This document shows, one piece after another, positions 32,399 to 51,246 of a DNA stretch of 64,000 bases. Under the pieces are notes generated by a model. That model saw nothing but the letters and a program-made list of their open reading frames with translations, searched no databases and had not been told where the DNA came from. The DNA comes from Neolentinus lepideus HHB14362 ss-1. Its lineage: Eukaryota > Basidiomycota > Agaricomycetes > Gloeophyllales > Gloeophyllaceae. The position numbers were made by a program, and so were the translations under genes. Numbering within the stretch: position 1 is the first letter of the stretch; each line of letters begins with the position of its first letter. Location of the stretch: the NCBI GenBank assembly GCA_001632425.1, contig KV425576.1:253832-317831 (forward strand). Reading direction: 5' to 3'.

Positions 32399-32967
32399 GG
32401 TTTGACAAGTTGTCCCCCTTGAAATGTCAACGCTTGTCAAAGCACTTTGATAGACAGTATCTGTAATTCACGTAGGCACTATACGAACCCCAAGATACAG
32501 CACCGATGGGGAGTCTGTGGATACCTGCATGCGTATACATTCTCGGTGAGAAGACAGAATTCAGAACGGAGACTTCTATTCCTAGAGAGATATGTAGCCG
32601 AAAACTGATTGGCTGGAGATTTGCCGAGCTATATTAGCAAAGGACTATCATACGTCCTTACACTGCGGGAGTCCCACTCTTTGAGGACCTGCAAAATGTT
32701 GATCAAAAGGTATTTCTCGCCCTCTGATTGGCTGATAATACCTTTTGATTAACATTTTGCAGGCTGTTAAAGACTGGGTTTCCCACAGTGTTACGCTTAT
32801 TACCACAAATCATCATCTGTGGATTACGTGCCATGTACCTAGCAACGATAATAAATGCGTTATTCTACATGGTGGTGGTTGCAGCTAGATATGCACGTCG
32901 AAGAAGAAGTAGGAAGTAAACATGCGAGGCCGGAAAGCAATGTGATAGGAAACGACAAATCAAGAGA
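32399..32967. other. intergenic region holding a foldback element
   Basis: Lies upstream of the oxidase gene and downstream of the RPB1 stop, both on the minus strand. Its centre is the near-palindromic element described separately (32661-32790). The remainder shows no conserved frame. Confidence 0.6.
32661..32790. mobile_element. 130-bp foldback MITE-like element
   Basis: Two inverted arms, 32660-32714 and 32737-32791, align without gaps over 55 bp with 46 identical positions (counted by eye); the innermost 27 bp differ at one site. The loop is 22 bp. The ends are CACTG...CAGTG and both sides are flanked by TTA (32658-32660 and 32791-32793), as expected for a 3-bp target duplication. CACTA-type and PIF/Harbinger-type elements make 3-bp duplications; the CACTG termini fit the former slightly better. 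There is no coding capacity, so it would be non-autonomous. It could instead be an ancient hairpin of another origin. Confidence 0.6.
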
Positions 32968-39535
<6,568 letters not shown>

Positions 39536-40030
39536 GATTGCGATACGAGTGCCTGCGAGAAGGGGGTGGAAGAGGGGAAGAGACTAAGGAGACAGATAGA
39601 CACAGAGACTAAGGCAGGAAAGTCCACAGGCGCGATTAAATTACACAAGAAAAGAGGATCAGTTATATTGCTGAGGGTCTGTCGAGAGGCTCAGCGCGGC
39701 CCCAGACTCGTAAGCCACGCAAGCGACAGAAAATTTGCGGGTGACGTGTGTCGACCGTCGAAACCGAGCTCTAGACAACTAGCAAGCAGAACGAGACAGG
39801 TATATGCGCGTCTCCTGCGGAGATCTATGCGAGACCGAGGACGACGACGACAACGACTTGGTGGTCGCTGGACAAGGAGTGGCCGTGTTTGACTCCGCCA
39901 GACCCGCATTGTTTGGTTCGGAGTCTGAACCGCGTGTGCTGACGGACGCCGACGCGCAGTGCATTCCTCATTACTGTGAACACTACTTCTTCATCGATTT
40001 ATCTACCGTTGGGACTCGAAACTTGTAGGA
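39536..40030. promoter_or_regulatory. divergent promoter region, RPB1 / VPS27
   Basis: 495 bp between ATGs. The open frames inside it show no family signature and are taken as chance. No TATA box was recognised. Confidence 0.5.
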
Positions 40031-42483
40031 ATGTCGGGTCTTACAAGCTGGCTATGGGGGACGTCGCAGGTCGATGAGGCGATCGGTGCGCATATATCTA
40101 TCAATTATGCCAGCGTAACTGCTTAAGTCTACTGCTTGTCTCAGACAAGGCGACGTCAGATCTACTTCCTGCAGGCTCTGAGGATATTGCTCTGAATCTT
40201 GAGATATGCGACCAGATAAGGTCGAAGGCGGTACCACCCAAGGATGCCATGAAAGCTCTCAAGAGGCGTCTCAATCACAAGAATCCGAATGTCCAGTTGT
40301 TGGCTCTTGGTGTCAGTTTACCTTGATCTACATTTTATTACGTTTACTGACGGTCCTGTATTGAGTTGACCGATGTCTGCATTAAAAACGGCGGAGACCA
40401 CTTCCTTGTCGAGATAGCCTCGCGCGAGTTCATGGACAACCTTGTATCTATCCTCAAGATGCCCACACTGAATCACGAGGTCAAAAACAAGATATTGCGT
40501 TTGGTTCAGAACTGGTCTATTGCATTTGAGGGTAGACCTGCCTTGAGTTATGTCGGTCAGGTTTACAAGGCACTACAAGCTGAAGGTGTGCCATTAATCA
40601 GCCTGCACGGTTCTCAGTGTTGAGCATTACCAGGTTTCAACTTCCCACCCAAAGACTTTGCGATTACTAGTTCTGCTATCATTGATACGCAGACAGCGCC
40701 CGAGTGGATCGACTCAGACGTTTGTCTTCGTTGTCGGACGCCTTTCACATTCACGAATCGCAAACACCACTGCCGCAACTGCGGTCAAGTTTTCGATCAG
40801 GCATGCTCATCAAAGACGATGCCCTTGCCCCACTTCGGCATCACGCAGGAAGTCAGAATCTGCGATGGGTGCTATAACAGATTGTTGAAGAGTCGGGATA
40901 AACCGTGTGTCCCTACTATCTTACGTACTCATGCAATAAATCTGACATCTCAGTAGTTCTGACAACAAGGGCCACCGCAACTCCTCTTCTCGCCACAGGT
41001 CCGGCCGCGAATTTGAAGACGCCGAGCTCCAACGCGCCATCCAACTCTCTCTTCAAGAAGTTGGCGCCGCTGGCGGCCACAGGCCAGGCTATGTCCCATC
41101 GCAGCCCGCTTCAGCTGCATGGCAACCTTCCTCCCCTCCTCTGTTTGAGCGCTCGTCTGCCGCAGCAAACGAAGAAGACGACCCCGACCTGAAGGCGGCT
41201 ATCGAAGCGAGTCTCCGGGAAGCTCAAGCGCCGAGACCGAGTGCCCCTATCGTCGCCTCGGAGCCTCAGACACTCTCATATGAGCACACACCGTCTTATG
41301 CTTCGACGTCCACTACACAACCGCACCACGAACCATTGCCAAATTATGATCTTGAGCCTCTGGAGTCTGATGCGATTCTCACGTTCAGCCAGACGATGGA
41401 TCAGGTGCAGACATATGGTGGTGGTCGGGATATTTCCCGGTTTCCGGCTGTCAGTGGGCTGTATGACAAGGCCAGCGGTCTACGACCCAAGCTTGCGCAG
41501 AGCCTCGATGATACTGTCAAGCGTGAACGTAAGTCAAGGATTTCGAAACTAATTACGCTGATCTGACTGTATTTATAGAAATGCTAACTGAGATGCACGA
41601 TAAACTCTCTGAAGCGGTGAAACTGTACGATCAGATTCTCACAAGACAAGTATCTCATCCACCATGGCGAACTTCTACGGCTCCTGCACCGACGGCTACG
41701 CCCTACGCAGCGCAACCGCAACTTCCTACTGACGCCTACAGTCATTGGAGACCATCTCAGCCAGCGCAAGCATCACCGATGTCGCCCGTCTACCAGCAAG
41801 CCCCTGCCCAACCCACCTATGCACCAAGTGCATCCTCGGAATACGAGGCGCCTACCCAATCGTACGGAAGCCCTGTAGGCTGGCAGCAGCCACCGGTGTC
41901 TGTGATGTCACTGCCCCCAATGTCTCCGGCACAGCTACCACAGGCACCTCCCGAGCCAGTTAACCAGCATCCGTGGCAATCGTATCAGCAACAACTGGTT
42001 CAGCCACAACAGTATGCCCCTGCGCCTCCCATAACATCGTCTGTGTATGCGAATGGCATGTCCCCGTACGGTCAACCAATTTCCGTTCCGTCTGAACCTT
42101 CGACTCCGTCCTTCGACGTCACTCCCAAACCTATTTCCGTGCCCCTCCCCCAGTCGCCCCCTCCGCCCCCTCAACAACCCCACATAATCCGATCTTCACC
42201 CTCGCTCCACTCCCGGTCACCGTCCGTTCCATCCCTGTCACGACATAACACCGTGACGTCCTACTCAACTGTATCGTCACCCCCTGCAGCCATTAATGCC
42301 TCACTCTCACGACACAACACAACTCATTCACAACCGTATGCACAACAGTCATATCAACAGCACGGCCACCACGCGTCATTGCCGAGCTTTCCGATTGTGC
42401 CGACTGCCCCCCCTGCGATGCCAGCGTATGGGTCGGGATTGGAACAGGAGGAGAGGAAGGAGGCATTGTTGATTGATCTATAG
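40031..42483 (+). CDS. VPS27: ESCRT-0 subunit Vps27 (Hrs-like)
   Basis: Endosomal adaptor that binds ubiquitinated cargo and PI3P and recruits ESCRT-I. Start [20 protein letters not shown]. Domains in order: VHS (residues about 10-145; [35 protein letters not shown]), FYVE zinc finger ([20 protein letters not shown] with [11 protein letters not shown]3P-binding signature), two ubiquitin-interacting motifs ([14 protein letters not shown] and [14 protein letters not shown]), a coiled GAT-like segment ([20 protein letters not shown]), and a Pro/Gln/Ser-rich tail. The tail contains PTAPP, a potential Vps23/TSG101-binding motif, and ends with LLIDL, which fits a clathrin box. It is complete and converges with YL1 (132 bp). 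Confidence 0.93.
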
Positions 42484-42615
42484 ACGCTATAGTTCGGACT
42501 TTCTGATTTGATTAGTTGGTTCGCATTGTACTCTTGCATGTATGTAATCTTTGTGTTGTTGACAGATGTTCGATGCATTGACATAGAAGCTGTGCAGACG
42601 TATTACATCTAAATA

Positions 42616-44302
42616 TCATCTTTGTATCGCGCCGTCGGCCTTCTCTGAACCTGATACTCTACCGACGTAGCACCCTAACGTGGAGTTCCACACATACTCG
42701 TGATTCAAAATCCCAGTCAAGACCTGGTAAGCACGCACGTCGGCGTACGGGACGCCAGTCCTGGGGTCGAGATATGGTGCAGGCAGCCCGGTAATGGGAC
42801 ATTTCATGACCGGCCGACCTGTGGACAGGCGAGCGTCAGCGAAAGAAGTCGATCACGGGAAGATCATGGAGTGAATAATCAAACGCACTCAGCGGTCTCC
42901 CCTTCCCTACAAACACTTTCACCTCCTCCCAATCCACGTGGTCGCCGAACATAGCTTGCATTGTCTCGCGCCATGTCGGCTTCGGCGTATCCTCAACCTG
43001 ATCGGTCTCCTGTACTACATAGTTCTTCGTCACTGTCTCGATCTGCTCGACGGATAGAGGGAGAGGCTGGGGAGGGAGGTAGTAGGCTGAGGTGTAGGTA
43101 GGTGCGAGGGGTGTAGAGGAGCCTTGGTAAAGAGAGGGTTGTTGTTGGGTGCTTGGACCTGCCTGGGTTTGCGATTGCGAAGTTGGCCAGACGGCCCACG
43201 ACCCTCCCTCCCCTTGAACATACTGTCCATACGGAGTCGTAGTAGGAGTAGCACCAGGCTGCGCAGCCTGAGCATACCAATATGCAGTTGGCCGCGCGGG
43301 TTGTGGCGGAGGCGGAGGCTGCGGAACAGAGACCTTGATTTCTTCTTTCCTGCTTATCCAACGCAGTAGCGGTCCCTGTATGGAAGCGCGGACTACCCTA
43401 GCGCGCTTGCGCTTCTCTTCCTCGTGCAAGAGGTAGTCCCGGTGTTCGCGCGTATTACCTTCTTCCATGTCCAGTGCGCGGGCGATGAGCTCGTCCTGTG
43501 TCGGTGGACGGATTTTGACCTTAGTCTTTTTGATGATAGACGCCTATGATGGAATAATGAGGGCTTATGAGCACTGCTACGGATGGGCGAGAAAGACAGC
43601 TGACACACCCTCCTCTCCTCAGCATTCTTGATCCGATTTGCAGTGACAGTCCGGTTGAGCATCGTATGCGTCCGCGAACTCCTCCGCTGTGCACCACTGT
43701 CCATAACCTCGCCCGTCTCAACATCAATAGCCACTCCCAAGGACACGCGTCGCTTCGGTTTTGGCGTCTTCGCTTGGCTGAGCACATCGCTGGCGGCTTG
43801 TGGTTGAGGATTGAATGTCACTCGTTGACGAGCGTTTGCGCTGGCCACAGCTCGTTCTACTCGGCTGCGGACTGTCTATGCTCGTTAAGACGGTATATGG
43901 AGGGAGAGGTTCAGTATAAGGAACTAAACGCACCTTCCGTTCCCGTTTGTCCTCATCTAGGACGGCTTTCTCGCCTGCCTCTGAGAAATCTTGCGCAGCC
44001 TCCTCATCAGTACTCTCAAAATCGGACTCAAAGACGTCGTCCTCGTCTTGTGCGATATGTATATCAGAATAATTATGATTAGGAGGTGAGAACAGGTGTA
44101 TGTACCCTTGGCCATAATAAAGTCCTTGTCTTCCTCAGCTTCATGAGGCACCTCTTCCACAATCATCTCAGCCAGAGCTGCCTCCATACTGTTCCGTTCC
44201 AATGAGATTTAATATTGATTGCAGCTAAAGCATGTCTAACCGGTTGCCCGCAGTACTCCTCCGAGATCGCCTCCGCACCAGTGTATCTTCCTCGTCCGCC
44301 AT
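42616..44302 (-). CDS. VPS72: SWR1-complex subunit YL1/Vps72
   Basis: Histone-chaperone subunit of the SWR1 chromatin remodeller that deposits H2A.Z. The first exon (44302 to about 44239) encodes MADEEDTLVRRRSRRSTAGN, the YL1 N-terminal signature, and splices to RMEAALAEMIVEEVPHEAEE. An acidic H2A.Z-binding region follows (DEDDVFESDFESTDEEAAQD), then a basic part (AKTPKPKRRVSLGVAID). After a Pro/Gln-rich stretch, the YL1 C-terminal domain reads RPVMKCPITGLPAPYLDPRT and AYQVLTGILNHEYVWNSTLG. The last intron (LS|RPVM) lies about 42886-42822. It is divergent from the L51/S25-domain gene (148 bp). Confidence 0.9.
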
Positions 44303-44450
44303 GACTTTGAGGGCCCGATAGCTGCAGCGTATAGTGGTGGCGGAAGGGAAGCCAGTTAGATGCGTGACCTCGCGCGTCCTCGATTCTAGTGTGACCGTGA
44401 CATTCAAATATTCCCTTCGAGCTTAATTCCAGCATCCACCCTTGTCTGCT

Positions 44451-45152
44451 ATGCCCCGCAAACCACGAACGATCCCTGGGCCCTCGCGCCTCTCGAAAAT
44501 CCTCGCACAACTCAGGCGGCCACCCCGGCTCGTTCTGGAAGATGTTCGGAGCCTGACGATGACCTACGCCCAGCGGAACGACCACTTCGGAGCGCGGTAC
44601 GTTGCTGCAGGTTGTCCTGTGGTCGCGGTGTTCACTGGGGCTCATTGAAGCTTTGCCTTGGGTTCTTGAAATTGTATGCATAAAGGCATTTTGTGAAGGA
44701 GGACTTGCCGCGGATACGGTATGCCAATCCGACAATAGACATTAAGGTCAATAAGTTGCCCAAGATACCGGGGGAAAGTTGGGAGCCGAAGATGGAGCTC
44801 AAACTACGTGTGTACCCCTAAGTACAACCTTCCTTCCTCTCTCTGAACAAAGTATACATTTGCAGGAGGTGGCCAGACAAAAACGATTAATCTCGATGGT
44901 AAATGGTCAACATCCATCTTCGAGGAGCTCATGAGCATCGCTGGTGGGGAGCACTGGCAGGAGTGGAAGAAGGAAAGGCTGGCACAGGGCCTGCCGGCCA
45001 TCGAGGGACTGGAGAACGCCAAGTTCCAAGAAAAGTTGGCGGAGCAGAGGCTGTCGGGGCAGCCTTCGCCAGTACGGAGAGGCAAGACGGAGGAGGCAGA
45101 CCCGCTGGCCAATTTACGCACTAAGACGGGTGCTGCGGCCATCTTACCTTGA
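44451..45152 (+). CDS. mitochondrial ribosomal protein with L51/S25/CI-B8 domain
   Basis: Small basic protein starting MPRKPRTIPGPSRLSKIL. The thioredoxin-like L51/S25/CI-B8 domain is seen as VLEDVRSLTMTYAQRNDHFG then ARHFVKEDLPRIRYANPT, IDIKVNKLPKIPG and, after introns, GGGQTKTINLDGKWSTSIFE. In fungi this family covers the mS25 and mL61 (Mrp49) mitoribosomal proteins; which one this is cannot be settled by eye. The C-terminal extension (KTEEADPLANLRTKTGA) is charged. Two introns, about 44599-44682 and 44810-44865. Confidence 0.78.
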
Positions 45153-45257
45153 TTATATAATTCGTTCTTTTGCCATCGTACTCGCCATTATATCCTCAAT
45201 ATTGGTGTGGGCAATCACGACACGAATTTTGGCATCATACAAGAAACACAGCAATGC

Positions 45258-46315
45258 TAGCTACTGACCCACGTAGCCACCCATACAATAACGCCCAGCA
45301 CAAATATCAAGGCCGCAAGGTCATCTAGTAGCGCTCCCCCAAGCTGCATATACTTCATTCCATTCATAATTAACGCAGGTAGCGGCTTCGGTAGCTGGGG
45401 CAGTGCCATAGCGAGTAGCATTGGTGGCTGTACAGTATCCTGCAGCCATTTACTGTTAGTTCAGAGGACTGAGGGAAGGGCAGACTCACGAAACCCGAGA
45501 ATACTCGGTAAGAATGCAACACAAGCTGCAGCGTCGTAAAAGCCCAGAAGAATGGCACGGCCTGCACCGCCGCACTCTTCCTCCATGCCAAATCAGCCCA
45601 TTTTTGCCACCCATTTGTGGGCTGAGCTGGCGAGGCGCGGGGTTCCGCGATGAGGACATAGTAAGCGAGAAGACACCAGGTGGCCAGGATGTGGATGAGG
45701 GGCATGAGTTTGCGGAGGGTGGAGAGCGGTTTGGGAGGTGTCGCAACCTGAGGGGGAGGGAATGCTGTCCCGAGGTTGGCGAGGGGATTAGGAACTACAT
45801 CTGTATCTCGGCCTGCGGAGGATTGAGGGTTCATTTGGGACAGGGAGGACATTAGTGCGGCGAGTGGGTCATCCTGTTGAGGACCTGCACTTTGACCCGC
45901 AGATGTTATAGTTGGTGGTGCTTGAGATTGATCATTCGACGGAGGATTTATAGTTGCACCCATAAGCGCACGCATAAACTCCATCTGCTGTTCTTGAGAC
46001 CATGCTGACGGGTCCGCAGTAGTGGAAGAGTTGAACGCTGAAGTAGAAGGCGCAGGCCTTGAACTCGGGGGAGGTGGGAGGTGGGTCTCCTCGCCGACGA
46101 AGTTCTTCAGGTTGGAGATGGGTTTTGGAGTGGTTTTCTCTGTAAACTAAGTCAATCACGCAGTTATAGTCATAGAGAGCTGAGGACATGCCAGAAGTCT
46201 TGTACACAGGCGAGTCCTCGCCCCTCGCAGACGTGGAAAGCTTCGCTAGCCGGTCAGTCCCCCGCTCTCGCAGAGCCTTTCTGCGCGCCTCTGCCCGTGC
46301 TGCTGCTGTCGACAT
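45258..46315 (-). CDS. GET2: Get2/CAML-like ER membrane protein of the tail-anchored protein insertion pathway
   Basis: Likely receptor subunit that, with Get1, inserts tail-anchored proteins into the ER membrane. The start MSTAAARAEARRKALRERGT followed by DRLAKLSTSARG has the short, strongly basic cytosolic N-terminus that binds Get3 in Get2/CAML. A Pro/Ser linker follows, then WSQEQQMEFMRALMGA and three hydrophobic segments (LMPLIHILATWCLLAYYVLI; AVPFFWAFTTLQLVLHSYRV; LDDLAALIFVLGVIVWVAT). The first intron (46191-46140, 52 nt) appears to begin with GC: TCTG|GCATGT...TTTACAG; only this join gives the frame EKTTPKPISNLKNFVGEE leading into the membrane part. Last exon ends WVSS. The family is divergent, so the name is probable rather than certain. 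Confidence 0.72.
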
Positions 46316-46493
46316 CGTCGCGATTTATAATTGTGAAGGCCGTGAACTCGTCGGCGGGTGTTTTGGTGTGGAGCAATGTAGCAGCCACCAAGCAGCCACG
46401 ACGCGCCTCGTCAGTGGCGTGAATTGATGCTCCTTTCGCACACTCATTACATTACATACATAACTGCCTTGTCTTCTCCCGTTGCGTTCCCCC

Positions 46494-47874
<1,381 letters not shown>

Positions 47875-48006
47875 ACGCAGCTGTGGAAGGGCTACTACCA
47901 AGGGTGGGTTCCGTTTGTTTCGATCAAACTGCAACGTACATACAACTTTTCTACTTAATGTAGTGCACTGACACTAGGTAGTCAGTCTAGCGCCACCACC
48001 GCAGCA

Positions 48007-50818
48007 TTATGACAATTCAAGGTCCTAAATGCGTTCAGATCATAAGTCGTCCAATATCAGCGTTCTGTATACTGAGACCTCACCTTTTCGATCATCTTCC
48101 TCGCCAAGGGGTGGAATCCACCCTTCTTCCTCCCAAACGTTTCCCGAGCCAACTGTTTGTCCACCTTATACACTGCCTTAAATGTCGGTCTACAAAACTT
48201 CATCCGCCCTTTGATGATCCCTGTCCCGTCTTCTCCGACGACCCATTTTGCCGCGACTGGAGCGTAGTGCTTCGAAGAGGCGGAGGACGGGTCCAACAGG
48301 GCGACACCGTAGAAACGGAAGCGGATCTCCGCGTTGCCGGAGTTGGCTAGGCCATATAGAGAGCCGAGGAGGGAGACGTGCGAGAGGGGGAGGGCAGAGT
48401 AAGATTGGAGGGTGTCGAGGAAGAGGACTAGTAATACAGAAAAGTCAGAAATCTGGAGAATTAGAGTGGGCAGGATCAGAGCACACCTTTCTGATTCGAG
48501 CTAAACAACTCTACATCGCTCTCCTTGAAATCCAACTCCTTCACATCCTTTGCGCGCACCTTATCCCATCGCTCAGCCAGCGCATACACCGCCGTCGCCA
48601 GCGTGGTGTCGTACTGCATCCCCACTGGCAGGGTAAGGCCTTCGCCGTGCAGCCATGCCTAGTGTAGCAAACAGAAAACTGCTCAGCTCAAGAATCAGAG
48701 CAATCAGATGGCGAAGCGCGTACATTCCAGTCAACAGTATCAAGTGCTTTGATTTTATCATTGCCACCGTGTGACTTGAAGTAATTGTAAAGGTGCTCTT
48801 TCCACTGATCGGTGACAATACTTTGGCCCATGAACGTCTTCACATAGTCGCTCGCATAGGGCAAGAAAACATCCAAGCCGCCCAACACTTTTTCTGGAGC
48901 AGTCCAATTTCGACAACATCAATGTAAACGCGTGAAACACCCAACTTACCCAGGTAAAACAAGAAGTTCGCCCCCTTCTCATACGGCACACTGCTATACG
49001 CATCATCCGGGTCCTCGCCCACCTCCATCTCGATGATCAGCCGCTGGTACTTTGGCGTATCTTCATACTCCTTCAAAGCATCTTTGAGTGCTTTTGAGCC
49101 GATGAGATAAGAGAAATCGCGCTCTGCTTCAGAGTGGAGTTTGGAGAGGAGGACGCGCTCCATGTACGTCGTCCAGCCTTCGTTGAGCCAGTAGTGGGAG
49201 GAGTGTGCACTACAAGGAATATGATGAAAGTAAGCATATAGACAAATGATAATAGGGAGTTGGACGTACGTGACACCGTTCCCGAACCAAGAGTGCGTAA
49301 GCTCGTGCACGACGACGTCGACGAGGGATCGGTCGCCTGCGATGATACCTGTACCGCACCAAATCAGTTATTCCGCCATCACATCCATAAGTGCGAGCTC
49401 GAAGTTCGAGGCTGGACTTACTGGGCGTGAGGAACGTGCAGCACGCGTTCTCCTACACAGCATCAAAGGTCAAGAAGAAACACATGGAGAGCAGTGTGGG
49501 CCGGACAGACCATACCACCGAACGGAAACGTCGGCGGCAGTACCAGTACGTCATACACCCCAAACTTGTACGGCATGATCACGCTTTCCTCCAGTGCGAG
49601 ATTTCTATACGCACATGGCTTCCTCCATCACTGGAACCATAAATAAGAAGATGGTACGTACCTTGTAGTATCCTCCTTGAATTCCCAATGCGCCTGATCC
49701 AGCATCTCGGGCTCGGTCCATACCCCACTCGTCCAATCCTTCCCTTGAGGAACGTCGAAGGCGCGATAATGGAGATTCCCACTCGCAATGGCCAGTAGAT
49801 ACGACGGGATGGAGATCGGCTATTGTACCGTCCACACGCACACATGTCAGCACCAAAACCATACTCCTAGAGTGGAAATAGGATAGAAGACGGGGAAGGT
49901 GTACACACCTGCTTGTACACGTACGTGACAACGTCCTTGCCAATGACCTTGCCTCCGTGTGGCGGACCTGCGGAGGGCGGGGACACACGGATCGCGGACA
50001 TGAGCGCAGGAAGAATGGAGGAAACTTGGGCATCGTAGGTCTACTATGCGCGAGTCAATCAGCCTTCTCAGACATCCAGGGCAGGGGGAGAGGTACGTAC
50101 GATCTTCAGCGACGGTGTATCTGTAAGAAAGCGAGTTGGATGGGAAGTGGAAGAGATAATGGGTCTCGGAAGGTCTCGTACCTTGTAAGGGAGCCAGGGC
50201 GCGAGCTAGTATAGCCTGGCATTGACTGAATAGGTACGGGTGTTGTTTCCCTTGGGTCTGCCTGTCCGTTATCGCCACAACCGATTAGGACATGCAGAGC
50301 AGTATGATGCAGTGTATGTAATCACGCACTCAGGCTCAAGCCACTGCAGTGCCTGTCCGCCTGAAGTAGTCTCGTACTCCACCTTAGCAGTGACTGTCGC
50401 GCCTCTCTTCAGACCAGACGGGAGAGGCAAGCTGAGCGCGGAGCCCATGACATCGTGGTGTTTGCCTAGGTCATACTATCCATCGCTCAGCACACCAAGC
50501 AAGTCAAGCGGCAAGGATTGGGATGTACTCACGGGAACTGCTTTCCCTTCGACCTGGGCGCCCTTAACGTCCAAAGCAAACGTATCAAACCTACACAGCA
50601 ATGCCTATAGCAATCCCCTCATCCCTTAACTTTAGGCAAATAGTTTCGACTTACACAACCTCCTTAACACTATCCTCTCTGACCCTCAGCGTATGCGTCG
50701 TCGACCCCACAATCTTCTTCTCCTTCCAGTCAATGGTCCAGACGAATACGACGTGCTCTGTCGCAATTTTGAAGTAGTTGGACTGAGTGCTGTTGTCTGG
50801 GGGCTGGGTGACGGCCAT
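48007..50818 (-). CDS. leukotriene-A4 hydrolase / M1 aminopeptidase
   Basis: Zinc metallopeptidase of family M1, LTA4H subfamily: aminopeptidase with epoxide-hydrolase capability in relatives. Start MAVTQPPDNSTQSNYFKIAT then EHVVFVWTIDW, typical of this subfamily. Substrate loop FPFGGMENACCTFLTPSI; zinc motif HELTHSWFGN (about 49280-49312) with the second Glu in HYWLNEGWTTYMER. The C-terminal helical domain contains RFRFYGVALL and ends GFHPLARKMIEK. A last intron (GTGAGG...ATTTAG, about 48065 to 48025) joins a tiny terminal exon to give KDLELS; reading through instead would end VRSQYTER at 48057. About ten introns. Converges with the ArfGAP gene. Confidence 0.9.
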
Positions 50819-51246
50819 GGCTGGTTGCAGTAAGGTATTTAATTGAGAGGATTCACGAATGAGCGATAACAGATTATCAAGAAGGTGAACTATTTATAGT
50901 CATCAGTGATACAGCAGCTTCGGAGTATGTACAATTACACTGCTATTACAGTAATCTATAGTACCGGATACAAGAGATTATTGTGGAGAAACCGGCGATA
51001 CAGCAAGTCCGTGGTCAATGCGCATATGTACAGTCTGAAGCTGGGGCGCCGTCATTAGGTCTATTATCAAGTTATGAGCATGAGCGTTGAATGAGTGTTC
51101 GTCGAACGAATGTCGTGTGAGGACAAACGAACGTGATCGTGAATTCATGGAGTGCATCCAGATGCTATTCAAATTCCTCACGTCAGCCCGTTCCACCAAA
51201 CGCAACGGTGACAGATAATAGACATACCAGACACTGAAGGTCAATA
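50819..51246. other. intergenic region between LTA4H-type and repeat-protein genes
   Basis: About 430 bp. A weak open frame on the minus strand continues from the upstream gene side, but no conserved motif was found. It includes the promoter of the aminopeptidase gene. Confidence 0.35.

Noticed and set aside
39566..40028. coding frames in the RPB1/VPS27 intergenic region
   Set aside because: Arg/Asp-rich translations without motif on both strands, lying in the divergent promoter.
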